This document shows positions 19,788 to 29,223 of a stretch of 30,614 nucleotides of DNA, one piece after another. Both the position numbers and the translations under genes were made by a program. Position 1 is the first letter of the stretch; the number at the start of each line of letters is the position of its first letter. The DNA is from Halocafeteria seosinensis (lineage: Eukaryota; Sar; Bigyra; Bicosoecida): positions 1-30,614 of the forward strand of contig LVLI01000659.1 of assembly GCA_001687465.1 (NCBI GenBank), in the 5' to 3' direction. The notes under the pieces were generated by a model. It saw only the letters and a list, made by a program, of their open reading frames with translations, did not search any database and was not told where the DNA came from.

Positions 19788-22700
19788 CTAATTATCTTCC
19801 AGATACTCTGAAAACTTTTCGAGGATGTCTTCTACCTCCACCGACTGGAGGTTGCTGCAGCATTCAAAAAACATGAGAACTTCTTCGCCCAATATGGTTA
19901 CGGGATTGGAACTTGCATCAAAGGGGCGTAACCCTTTTTCAATTGAGATCTTCCCTCTCAACTGAATTGAGAATGCTGAAGGATACCTCGAAAAGAGATG
20001 GTTCGCTGCACCTTTGTAGTGCTGATCAATCACCTCTTTTACCTTTTGAACAGCGGAATCAAAGTTTATGCTGGTGTTACTAAACCGAACTCTTCTCTGA
20101 ATTGTCCGATTGCTGAGACTGCCTCGTTTGCTTTCATTTGTGCCGCTTGCGGAAATAGAGTCTTCAGTAGGTAGTCCAATCGTCCTAGATGCAGTCTCGC
20201 GTCTCCGACGCAAATAGTACGACAAGGAGTTCAGAGAAGATGAACCACTGATGGAGCTCAAGCGTCGCTGTTCATCTGCTTCCAGGTATTCGGAGAAATA
20301 TCCAACGATTGCGGTGGTAGAAATGCTGCTTAACTTTTTACTAGACGCAAACAGCAGTAAAATTTGTCTCCCCGACACATACGGTGGAGCGACTCGCGTA
20401 TCTTTCGGTCTCAAGCCATCGCATATCGGCAACTTCTTAAGAACCGCTTGAGACAGCCAGCTTGGGTATCTTGAGTAAGGATGCTTCCCCTGTAAATGCT
20501 CATTGATAAGCTGCTTGCTCTTCTGCACAGCATCGTCAAAGCTAACAGAAACTTGCTCGAAAACTCTAAGTATCCGCAACAGGCCATCTTCCTGGGTGCT
20601 CTGTTCGATATGTGTACTAGCGTTTGTGTCCTCGAAAGAGGTAAGTGCTGTCCCCCCGATTGGAGTGTCTCCCCGATGACTACGCGTCTCCGAGATGCGT
20701 CTAGTTTCGTAAGCCGTCGAATGCGCTTCCTCTGAACATTGGTTATACAGCTGGCTAACCTGTTCCTCATATGTAACACCCGTAGCACGGTTTCTAGTTG
20801 ATGGAGTTTTCCAGTAGTACAACCATACGCAGATTGAGCATAAAGTAGTAAGCATAACGAAGCATGTAGCAGTCATAGAATTTACCATCCAAGCTACTGG
20901 CGTTTCCCCCAACTCTTCCTTTTGAGTCGTGAGCTCAGAAGTAGTTCTATCTTTGCGTTTGGCACCGAGAACCGTTGGATAAGTGCCTAATTCCTCACGC
21001 ATAATGTTTTTTGTGTCATTTCTGGGTCTTGCTAAGCACGGCGAAGACCGATGTTCTGAGCGATACTCCTGTTTAGGCAACTCCCATGGGAGACGCTCTT
21101 CTAAATCAGTTGCTATATCAGATAATCCACTCGGCTCGGTCACGTCTCGATTGCTGCCCGCAATGTGGCCCCCGGCTATGCTTTCATTCATGTAAGAAGC
21201 CATTTTATCAGTCCAGATGAAAATGCACATGAAGGAGACCGTCACCATCAGGAGAAGGCTCCACCATCTACACTGAGAGCCTTGTAACTGTATTAGTCCG
21301 TACCAGTGTGTGAGAGAATGCGTTGGCTTCCTCGTGTCGTAAACTACCTCCTCTTGCCTAGCTCTCTGTGGAATACCCGTAGGCAAAGTGCGCCATGCGA
21401 TAGACAAACGATGTTGCATAACACACCGCTTGAGAAATCCGTACACTTGGGCCCGGCGGAAATGCAAGGCCGCTTTGGCAACCAAATTCCGTGTCTCCTT
21501 CTCAAGCACCCACGCTCTTTTGCGCCTGTGAATGTATTGACGGAGAGCACCAAAGACTATGGCTCGATAGAAACGTCTCAGTATCTGAGGCTGGTTACTC
21601 CTTTGACACTCATTACGCATAAGTTTTCTTTTTTGACATCGAACGTAGGACCGCAGAACCGCATATACCAATGCTCTCTTTAGATGCTTGTCGAAACGCT
21701 GGATACGCCTGGTGAGAGTAAATTTCCGATGTAAGAGTTGCAAGAAATTTTGGATTTGAGCTTTCCGAAAGATGTAGACCAATTTGCTTACCGCAAGTGT
21801 CTCCAATCGCTTCCGTTTTACAAAATGGAGAATTGTACCTTGAACGAGGACCTGATGAAGTCGAGCCAATGCCTTATCCTGTTTCTCACAAGTGTTTGAA
21901 ACAGATTCCTCTGATGGACGTCCTGCTCGCCAAGAACCCTTCCGCAGTTTGTACAAGACAACAGCATCGCTGATCCGTACCAAAGAAATTAAGGGAATAA
22001 AATAACTTCTGACAACCTCCGTCATAACTTGGCAAATATCCGTATTGAGTGAGTCTCCTGATTCTTCAATTTCGGTTTTGATGCTCTCTATTCGTATATT
22101 ATGCTCTAGTATCCCCAGCTGCACAAGCATTGCTCCTAATATTTCCGTGAACATTGAAGCCTTTCGAACGCCGAGCTTCCTCACGGTGTAAAACCAAGAA
22201 CCAACTATCTGCTCCAGTGTTGCATTCCTAAGATTTTGTTTCATGTATCCGTAAGCATCGAACATGAGTTTTTGCCCCCAGGATCCGGCGCTTAGAATGC
22301 CAATTTGAGCTGCAGAGCAGTTCCGAAGGCGCTCTTGCAACGCGAAGTACTCGCGCTGACGGAAGTGCTGAATTAGGGGATCAAAATAAGAATGAATGAA
22401 CTCCTCTATTTTTTTGTTTATTCCAAACGCTTCGACCATTGCGTCACTGGTATTCATTGCTTCGGGAAGCAGTCCAGTTTCAGACAGCATTTGCTCCAGT
22501 ATTTGTTGCTCGCGCGGAGCGTACACATTGTTTATCTCGGCACGGCAGCGGCATACGAACTCAGTTCTTGTAACAATGCTCCATGTTTTTACGGTCCTCA
22601 AGTACTCAACGGTCTCGATAACAAGAATTTCCTCTTCTGCTTCATTTGGACGGCCATCCGTAATAACTCTTTGAGGCTTATAATTGCGTCTTCTCAAGCT

Positions 22701-23171
22701 TTGTCGCAGTGCATTCACTTCGAAGTGTTCTTCTGACGATTCTGTATCACTGTCACTTGAATTAACAGCCGCGTCCACGTGCAAGCTCAAATTCTTTTGA
22801 GCTTTAGTGACCTGTCTCTCATTGGTTACCGCTGTTTCAGACAATTTACTCTTTGATTCGTAGTCGGAGTATGACGACACAAACAACTTCCTGTGCACGG
22901 ACGTAGTAGTTTCAGTCTCATCTTGCTTTCGCGGCCCGTACGATGTTTCTGATATGTTTGAGTGTCCTGTTTCTAGAGCGGCATTGGTATCACCGGTATC
23001 ACTCTCTCCCGAGCGGGATGGTGGGTCAGCGCAGCTGTTAGCTCTTCGTGGAGGCGTCCTCGCGGCATGACCTTTAGCGAAGTCCAACGAGCTTAGTATG
23101 CGTGAGACTATCTGGATAGGATGCTCATATGTGACTAACACTCGACCTACTGTACGCTGCGTAATGCACAT
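19788..23171 (-). CDS. Unrecognised two-TM protein with helical repeats and a duplicated C-terminal domain, 1127 aa
   Basis: Family unknown. ATG 23171 (MCITQRTVGR) is chosen: it is the first ATG in frame, and an in-frame TAG lies about 30 nt upstream, although a CTCAG just before it could be an acceptor for an unseen upstream exon. Order of parts: a polar, Ser/Glu-rich N-terminus (to about 150); a helical region with two related stretches, SYFDPLIQHFR (about 260) and SYFIPLISLVR (about 388); four basic helical repeats with pattern [KR]A-x-[VI]-[YFQ]-x-x-L-[RKQ] near 469, 497, 534 and 572; a first TM helix (WWSLLLMVTVSFMCIFIW, about 637-655); about 110 polar residues; a second TM helix (ATCFVMLTTLCSICVWLYY, about 766-786); and two copies of a roughly 90-residue domain (about 875-967 and 1033-1127). 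The topology places both long ends on one side of a membrane. The basic repeats recall Sfi1/centrin-binding repeats only loosely. No introns were seen. Confidence 0.82.
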   Translation of the reverse strand: MCITQRTVGRVLVTYEHPIQIVSRILSSLDFAKGHAARTPPRRANSCADPPSRSGESDTGDTNAALETGHSNISETSYGPRKQDETETTTSVHRKLFVSSYSDYESKSKLSETAVTNERQVTKAQKNLSLHVDAAVNSSDSDTESSEEHFEVNALRQSLRRRNYKPQRVITDGRPNEAEEEILVIETVEYLRTVKTWSIVTRTEFVCRCRAEINNVYAPREQQILEQMLSETGLLPEAMNTSDAMVEAFGINKKIEEFIHSYFDPLIQHFRQREYFALQERLRNCSAAQIGILSAGSWGQKLMFDAYGYMKQNLRNATLEQIVGSWFYTVRKLGVRKASMFTEILGAMLVQLGILEHNIRIESIKTEIEESGDSLNTDICQVMTEVVRSYFIPLISLVRISDAVVLYKLRKGSWRAGRPSEESVSNTCEKQDKALARLHQVLVQGTILHFVKRKRLETLAVSKLVYIFRKAQIQNFLQLLHRKFTLTRRIQRFDKHLKRALVYAVLRSYVRCQKRKLMRNECQRSNQPQILRRFYRAIVFGALRQYIHRRKRAWVLEKETRNLVAKAALHFRRAQVYGFLKRCVMQHRLSIAWRTLPTGIPQRARQEEVVYDTRKPTHSLTHWYGLIQLQGSQCRWWSLLLMVTVSFMCIFIWTDKMASYMNESIAGGHIAGSNRDVTEPSGLSDIATDLEERLPWELPKQEYRSEHRSSPCLARPRNDTKNIMREELGTYPTVLGAKRKDRTTSELTTQKEELGETPVAWMVNSMTATCFVMLTTLCSICVWLYYWKTPSTRNRATGVTYEEQVSQLYNQCSEEAHSTAYETRRISETRSHRGDTPIGGTALTSFEDTNASTHIEQSTQEDGLLRILRVFEQVSVSFDDAVQKSKQLINEHLQGKHPYSRYPSWLSQAVLKKLPICDGLRPKDTRVAPPYVSGRQILLLFASSKKLSSISTTAIVGYFSEYLEADEQRRLSSISGSSSLNSLSYYLRRRRETASRTIGLPTEDSISASGTNESKRGSLSNRTIQRRVRFSNTSINFDSAVQKVKEVIDQHYKGAANHLFSRYPSAFSIQLRGKISIEKGLRPFDASSNPVTILGEEVLMFFECCSNLQSVEVEDILEKFSEYLEDN

Positions 23172-23660
23172 AGACAATCTGAGTTCCAGACGACGCTAGC
23201 GAGGACGTGGGCTCTTCTTGCACATACCTCAATAAATGGCGATGAAGGAGTGGACGGTGCTGTGTCATCACTCATCTTGCCGTGGAAGGAAATGCATTTT
23301 TCTTTTTATGTTTTCAACCCCCTATCAAACACGAGCAGGCCGTAGAATGTACCTTTGTTGTACATTGTACAGTGTACTCGTCTTGAGTCCGTTAGCTGAA
23401 GTGCAGATGGCGGTCGCTCATTGAGGCACCCGGGTCGTACGAACTGAGGTTTCCGTCGTACGTACCTGTTCAATTTTGGAGAGGGAGACCCCGAAGAACT
23501 ATTCCTAATCATGCTGAAATTCGCAGTCTCGACTCCTTTGGAGATGCAAGAATAGTTAGTCAATGTGGATTATACACCCTCGATGTATCTATTTTTGGAT
23601 GGATCAGCTAATATTTGTTACAAAATGCATTTCCAATGACGCCTCATCTGAAGCTGCTGT
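23172..23660. other. Intergenic region upstream of the two-TM gene, with a TGTAC cluster
   Basis: Both flanking genes are on the minus strand, so this 489-nt stretch holds the 3' region of the EF-hand gene and the promoter of the two-TM gene. Four TGTAC words lie within 30 nt (23348, 23359, 23366, 23373), and GTCGTACG occurs twice within 23430-23470. No coding frame is convincing. Confidence 0.55.
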
Positions 23661-26242
23661 TCACATGTACGACGGCATTTGCATAGATAGTCCAGATCCG
23701 GAAACGCCGTTACCTCCATCTGGCGGTTGATGATACTGAGCACCTCCGCCATGCGAGTTATTAGCCATGGGAGGATGTGGCTGAGGCTGCCCATAGGAAC
23801 TGTACGTGCCAGGCGCTCCCTGCTGCATGTACTCGGGTGTTGGTGGTGCTGCAGCTTGCTGTTGGTAGGTAGAGGGAGGCTGCTGTTGCTGGTATGGTGG
23901 CTGTTGCTGGTACTCCTGCAGGGGTAGTTGCTGTTGGTGCGGTTGGGGAGGTGGGTGTTGGAGCTGTTGCGGAGGTGGTTGATACTGCTGTGCGGGTGGC
24001 TGTTGTCCGTATGTACCATATCCCCCATATGCTTGGTGTTGCTGATCAGCTGGAGAAGGGGGTGGTCGGTGTCCATAGGCCATGCTGTTAGCTGGATGGC
24101 TACCACCAGCAGACATGGGACTATAAGGCACCTCGGGTCCCCGCCCGGATCCACTTGCACCAGGCCGACTAGGCCCAGTACTTATATCTTCAGGTCTGTC
24201 TACTCCATAAGGGCGTTGTCCGACTTCATATTTGTCTTTCTCGGCCAGGGACGTGTGAACTCGGGCCCTGCCTCGTCCCACAGGCACTCCATTTGGAAGC
24301 AAGTCTCCTCCTCTTGCTTGTCCACCGGTATACCTGGCATCTCCGCTAACACCAGACAAGTGAGACATACGGTCAGTGTGTTGCAGGTCCATTTCGGCGC
24401 CTGCCTCACCACCAGCCCACGAAATAATATCTCCTGCATTTCTCCGTGCAGATACGTCGGCTCCTGGTCCTTTCTTCGGAGGACGCCACTCTCCGAAGTG
24501 CTTCCCTCCTTGCCAGGAAATGATATCCAATTCAGAATTAGAAGGCTGTTGGAGATCGCGATTCCGAGATCGGAACTTTGGTCGCAAACCCGCTCGCCGC
24601 ATTGACTCCTGGACCTCTTCTTCCACCTCTTCCTGTGACACGTTCCGCCAGGACAAGATATCACCATGCCCTCTTAAAGCTTCATTAACGTAGCGGTTTG
24701 ACTTCTTATCTGACGACTTCGGATGCTCCTCCTCTTCTTCATATTGTTCCCGTTGTGCAGGGGAAGACGTTACAGGCCTCCTGTCTCGGTCGCGGTGTGT
24801 AGCAATGGCGAAATAATCCTCAAAGGCTTTTACGAAGCGTGCAAAATCTGCACTTCCATTCGCTTCGTAGTCAGTTAACAATTTTTCAACAGTCAGTGGA
24901 ATAGGGATGTTGAGTTCATTCATTCGATGACGGAACTCATTCACATCAATGACTCCTTGATCCAATTGACGGACGATGCCGTATATCTGTTCGCGTACGA
25001 GTCCACCATCCGATGTGTGGTAGCCTGCACTCGTCAATGGACGACTCAATAACCCTTTTCCTCCTGTGCCAATTCGGGCATAAGACTGTGACACGCTTTC
25101 GAATCGTGCGTCGGGATCATCATTTCGGTAGTCCCCCCACAACGCTTTCCCCACGCCACTCTCACGAGGCATATGTCGATCGAAGGCTCTGGTCGACAAC
25201 TTTTTTGATAGGCCTTCAGAACTTTGCACTACACCCGCAGGAACATCCCCTCGTTGATAAATGATGTTACCAGCTCCTGTATCGTGGATGTGTTTGTCAT
25301 TGTAGCCTCCAGTAGTTCCCCCTCTAAATCGACCTTGCCACTGATATTCGGAATGCGGGCTTCCCTCATGGGACGTCCGCCAACTAATGATATCGCGTCC
25401 CGGAGAATTCATTCGCACGCTACCTCTCCGACTCTTACCCGATATTGGCGTATTTGAATCACTAAACAGCTGAGTCGTTGGATCTTTGGTGGTGCGATTC
25501 GACGGCTCACCAGCGGCTGCACCTTCTGGTACACCCGTCTTGTCGGTCGACATCAATGCACGAAACAACTGCGAGAAAGAAATAGGCGTTTGTTTAATGA
25601 CTTTTTGTACCTCCGGCGTTTCCTCTAGCCCCAGAGCTCGCAGATGTTCCCGGAAGACGTCGACACTCATAGAGCCTGCGCAAACAAACAAGAACACGGA
25701 TTGTCTTGAATATCTACCACCATAAAAGATAGAAATGAACGAATCATACGCTTACCTGAATCAAATTCTTTGAAGAGGCTATGGATTTCCTTCGCTAGGC
25801 GGCGTACTTTTTCCGGTTGCGGTAAGTTTTGCAGTTCCGGGGGAATCCTTATATTCTTTGCACCACCCATTACAGTATTCTCCAGAGCCTGCTGAAATTC
25901 TAGTCCCCTACCAGAAACATTGTTTCTTAAATTGCCGTAGTAATTTTCATCTTCTTTCTGTTGCTCTAGACGTTCCTGCTCCTCACGCATAAACACATCC
26001 TCTGCAAATCGGTGGAAATCGACATTTCCGTCATCATGGATCTTGCACTGGAGCATTACTCTATCCACTGGCGCGGTGCCGAATTGCATGCCAACCTGGT
26101 GCAAGGCACTTTGGAACTGCTCCGGCCTAACCACCAGCCTTTGATTGCCCTGGTTGGGATCCTTGACCCCTGCCGCCTGACATAGACAGTCAAGAAGCTG
26201 GCGTCGCTGCGCCGCTTCTTCGGCTTCGATTTCGTAGTCCAT
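23661..26242 (-). CDS. EF-hand-type protein with DIISW repeats and Q/P-rich tail, 833 aa
   Basis: Two exons, 26242-25756 and 25675-23661, joined by an 80-nt GT-AG intron that splits an EF-hand (FKEFDSG|SMSVDVF). Three EF-hand-like pairs are visible: residues about 25-100 (loop KIHDDGNVDFHR), about 150-200, and about 395-450 (LDQGVIDVNEF and DYEANGSADFAR). All loops are imperfect: two are shorter than 12 residues, and others lack the acidic residue at position 1 or 12, so calcium binding is doubtful. The motif D-I-[IL]-S-W occurs four times, near residues 258, 503, 547 and 579. The last 150 residues are rich in Gln, Pro, Tyr and Gly (disordered). ATG 26242 opens the helical N-terminus MDYEIEAEEAAQRRQLL. 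Loosely similar in style to multi-EF-hand flagellar proteins, but I do not recognise the family; a ciliary role is only a guess. Confidence 0.85.
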
Positions 26243-26395
26243 CCTAGAATCCTGGAATACCGATTACAGAACTGAACGGTCACTGTCGACCGCCTGTAAA
26301 TACGCCTGGACGACAGGAAACTATTCCGAGATTTGGCGCGTCGGACCCGGCTCCCTTGTGGATCCCCCTTCGGACCTTTTTTGTCGAAGCCCAGT

Positions 26396-26695
26396 ATGAT
26401 GGAGGAACGCGAAGACCGTTATATCTTTTGTGGAAAAGACCCTCGTGAATATCCCACAACAAAGCTACACTCAGTTGTGGAAGGAATGAAGAAGTATGTA
26501 CACAGTCTATTTCTACGAAATGGACTGAATTCAACACCAAATAACGCATCGCACTACAAAAAGATGCAGGATTTTTTGTACCGGATTTCCTACCAAAAAA
26601 GATTGTCGCCTCTTCGAAACGAGAATCGAGTCGACGAGTTCCCGTCGCGAGCGAATCGGAAACCGAACAGCTCTCAAAAATTACCCCATGTGTAA
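26396..26695 (+). CDS. Small hypothetical protein, 99 aa
   Basis: The frame starts at tandem ATGs (26396 and 26399; MMEEREDRYIFCGKDPREY) and runs 99 codons. The composition is gene-like: a charged start, a helical middle (KLHSVVEGMKKYVHSLFL and HYKKMQDFLYRISYQKRL) and a basic, Pro/Ser-rich end. It lies 153 nt from the divergent EF-hand gene start, which would allow a shared promoter. No family recognised and no TM segment. It could still be chance. Confidence 0.42.
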   Translation: MMEEREDRYIFCGKDPREYPTTKLHSVVEGMKKYVHSLFLRNGLNSTPNNASHYKKMQDFLYRISYQKRLSPLRNENRVDEFPSRANRKPNSSQKLPHV

Positions 26696-27101
26696 ACTAG
26701 ATAGGTAAATCGTATGCGAGGAAAAGCTTTCCGGCATTTAATGGGAACAAAAATGCTGTGCATCACGCCGGACTACATACTGTACGCCAACACAGTGACC
26801 AGGTGACCACAATTTGTGTACAATTACTGATGTCAGTGATGTGTAGCGGGTGTGTGTTGATCACACCAAAAATGAGATGGCACAACTGATGCAAGGCGGC
26901 AATGGTAGGATCTAGAGGGAAGCGTACACAAATCACGTTTCGGGATGGACGTCTCGCAGAATAAGTCTGCTTGTGAAGATCAATGAATCCAAGTTTTGGT
27001 CTCAGATTGAGCCCTGAAGCATGCTATTGAGTTGTCGTAGAGTGCCGTGCTATTTTGTTAATTATTCCCTTCTCGTAGTGTGATTCTTGCTAGAGGGTGA
27101 T
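26696..27101. other. Intergenic region before the small membrane-protein gene
   Basis: This 406-nt stretch presumably holds the promoter of the 27102 gene. I noticed only a tandem GTGACC/GGTGACC (about 26797-26813) and a weak 6-bp hairpin (GGTGTG...CACACC, 26849-26867). Nothing else is supported. Confidence 0.4.
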
Positions 27102-27773
27102 ATGGTAGGGAAACAGCGAAGTCCTTTTTTCGGTGCAGTTGGTCTGGTGACGGCAGGAATAGGAGCTGGTTGGATTCATTACCATTACTTTGACGAAACA
27201 CGGCAGAAACAGTTACAAGAGATTCGTGAGAGGATTGTCTACCCCCCATGGCAAGAGGTTCCTCCTAGTTCGGCGTTGAAAGAGACTCAATGGTTCTGTG
27301 TAGCGTCGGTCAACTCCCCCTGGTATCAGAAGCGCCTACGTGAAGTATCGTTTAGAGTTCAGGAAGAGCAGAAGCACGACGATATATTGCCAGGACAGTG
27401 GAGTGCAACGGCATTTATGTACGGAGGTAAAAGGTGCGGATTCCCGGTTGAGTTGCAACTTCAAAAGGGCAAGCGATGTCCTATGCTATTATGCAACATA
27501 CCTTGTGGTATTTCATGGATAGATTCTTGGAGACCTTTCAGGAGCGATAAGGAGATTGTGGGTCTTGGCGAAATAGACAGCAGCGGCCTACCTAAATGGA
27601 TTCTATTAAACGACGAGAAACAGCCTGAGCGACTGAGAGTTTACGCAACATCGCCTGTATTGACTACAGAACAATGGAACACGATCGGCAAGCATGTGGA
27701 AAAGCAGGGATACGAAACCAGAAATTTGATCAGGATGCCTCAGAGGCATACTAGTGATTCTACGCGCTCGTAG
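27102..27773 (+). CDS. Small single-pass membrane protein of unknown function, 223 aa
   Basis: ATG 27102 (MVGKQRSPFFGAVG) is used because it precedes a short basic segment and one hydrophobic helix rich in small residues (FFGAVGLVTAGIGAGWIHY, about 9-27, with GxxxG spacing). The remaining 190 residues form a soluble domain with mixed strands and helices (for example RCPMLLCNIPCGISWIDSW and LRVYATSPVLTTEQWNTIG). This layout is common among inner-membrane mitochondrial assembly and import proteins, but I see no diagnostic motif and give no function. No introns seen. The next gene converges on it 62 nt downstream. Confidence 0.65.
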   Translation: MVGKQRSPFFGAVGLVTAGIGAGWIHYHYFDETRQKQLQEIRERIVYPPWQEVPPSSALKETQWFCVASVNSPWYQKRLREVSFRVQEEQKHDDILPGQWSATAFMYGGKRCGFPVELQLQKGKRCPMLLCNIPCGISWIDSWRPFRSDKEIVGLGEIDSSGLPKWILLNDEKQPERLRVYATSPVLTTEQWNTIGKHVEKQGYETRNLIRMPQRHTSDSTRS

Positions 27774-27834
27774 TATGCCTTTTGCCTTATTGCACTCTAC
27801 TCAAGTGGCATGTGAGATCGATTTGGTATTTCCT

Positions 27835-28853
27835 TCAACCCTTCTTCTCGCGCTCGCCAAATATGACGCTGCCTACTCTAACGTTAGTGCTTCCATGCTC
27901 AATGGCTAGCTCGTAGTCCCCGCTCATTCCCATACTCAGCTCGATACCTTGAACAGGCCGATCTAAGGCAGATGCGACGTCCTCCCTACATCTTTTTAGG
28001 ACCTGTGTGGATGGAAATGGAACGTCTCCCGCATGATGTTAGACGATGTAGGATAGACTCCCGCTGCTCACCTCAAAAAACCGATCGGCTCTAACGCCGT
28101 ACTGACCGATGGTCATTAGTCCTTTGAACCGTAAGCTGGGACAAGAGTCGACTACATATCGGCTCAACTCCACTGCTTCGTCCGGTGATATCCCACTCTT
28201 CTGTTCCTCACCGCTTGTGTTAATTTGTACGAAGACGTTCAATGGTCCCCTTTCTGGACACAACGGAACACCCGCCTAGAAATAGCCGCCACGCTGAAGA
28301 CTCGATACCGACTACACCTACCTGCGCTTTCTACGGCATTATTCAACTTGTTGGCAAGTTTTTGTGAATCCACGCTCTCTACCATAAACAGGTTCGGGAT
28401 TTTGACGATAGTCTTTGCTTTGTTGGACTGCAAACAAATGCACAACACGTCGCTTTGGACTTCATTGTGATGTTGCTTCACCATTCGCTGTCTGCGAGGA
28501 ATCGTACCTGCAGATGGCCGACAAAATGCCACTGTATGTCATTCGGTAGTTCTGGTGCCTTATCCACCAGCTCCTGAACGTAGTTCTCTCCAAAGTGCCG
28601 ATGACCAGCATCGTATACGTGCTGAATGAGCTCCACGGGTTTTGTCTTTGAGACCGCGACAATCCTCGGCTGTGATTTAGGAAGTTGCAAAAAGGACCTA
28701 TTATCACTCCGGGGAAAGTTATCATCAAACGACGTTACCCTGACGTACCACTTGCGTATTGGCACGCTCCGCTGCTGTTCGGATTCTCTGCAAAAGTTCG
28801 TGGTATTTCCTCGACATAGCCTCCGCTTCTGAACTGTCTCCACTTTCAGCCAT
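27835..28853 (-). CDS. Pyridoxal-phosphate homeostasis protein (YggS/PLPBP/PROSC family), 240 aa
   Basis: This family binds pyridoxal 5'-phosphate and keeps its free level in balance; it is a fold-type III TIM-barrel protein without known catalysis. Five exons: 28853-28749, 28669-28508, 28427-28322, 28253-28072, 28002-27835; introns 79, 80, 68 and 69 nt, all GT-AG and phase-consistent. Family hallmarks in order: [10 protein letters not shown] with the PLP lysine (K43), [68 protein letters not shown], and [15 protein letters not shown] at the C-terminus. The length is normal for the family. The N-terminus ([12 protein letters not shown]) has no targeting signal, so it is probably cytosolic. 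Confidence 0.96.
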
Positions 28854-29223
28854 TTCTCTCCACGGTTCTTACAGTGTACCGAGTACCACAGGCGCCCCTC
28901 AATGACGCATCAAACCGCTACTGCATGCGCGATTCTTCTGAGTTGCAACTAAGGTTGCGAAAAGATTGTCCGGTCGCGAGCTATACAACTGAGTGTATAT
29001 TACAATTATCGCCACGAATAGATGGTTGTTGTGTAGTTTTTCAGGGTAGAAAGCACGAAGAGCCGTCAATGCTCCTGCATGATTCGGGTGGAACTATATG
29101 CAGCATTGAGGGTTGATTCCTGGTTCACTATCGGGACGGAGTGACACATGGGTGGCGAACGCTGTACTCGATAGCTATTCCGGATGAATTTTGAGTGAAA
29201 ATAAAGGGCGACAGTCACAAACA
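28854..29223. other. Divergent intergenic region between the PLP homeostasis gene and the DoxX-like gene
   Basis: This 370-nt region should contain two divergent promoters. An 80-codon plus frame from 28874 begins with GTG rather than ATG and shows no family features; I see nothing else. Confidence 0.45.

Noticed and set aside
24140-24155. A GCCCGGAT word matching the hairpin core of the candidate element
   Set aside because: It lies inside the EF-hand coding exon, without the inverted partner arm or a TTAA boundary.
23618-24160. 180-codon minus-strand frame rich in His, Asn and Ser, and plus-strand Leu/Val/Trp-rich frames over the same place
   Set aside because: They are out-of-frame or antisense readings of the Q/P-rich repeat of the EF-hand gene.
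28874-29116. 80-codon plus frame next to the PLP homeostasis gene
   Set aside because: Its first codon is GTG, with no ATG near the 5' end, and it has no family features.
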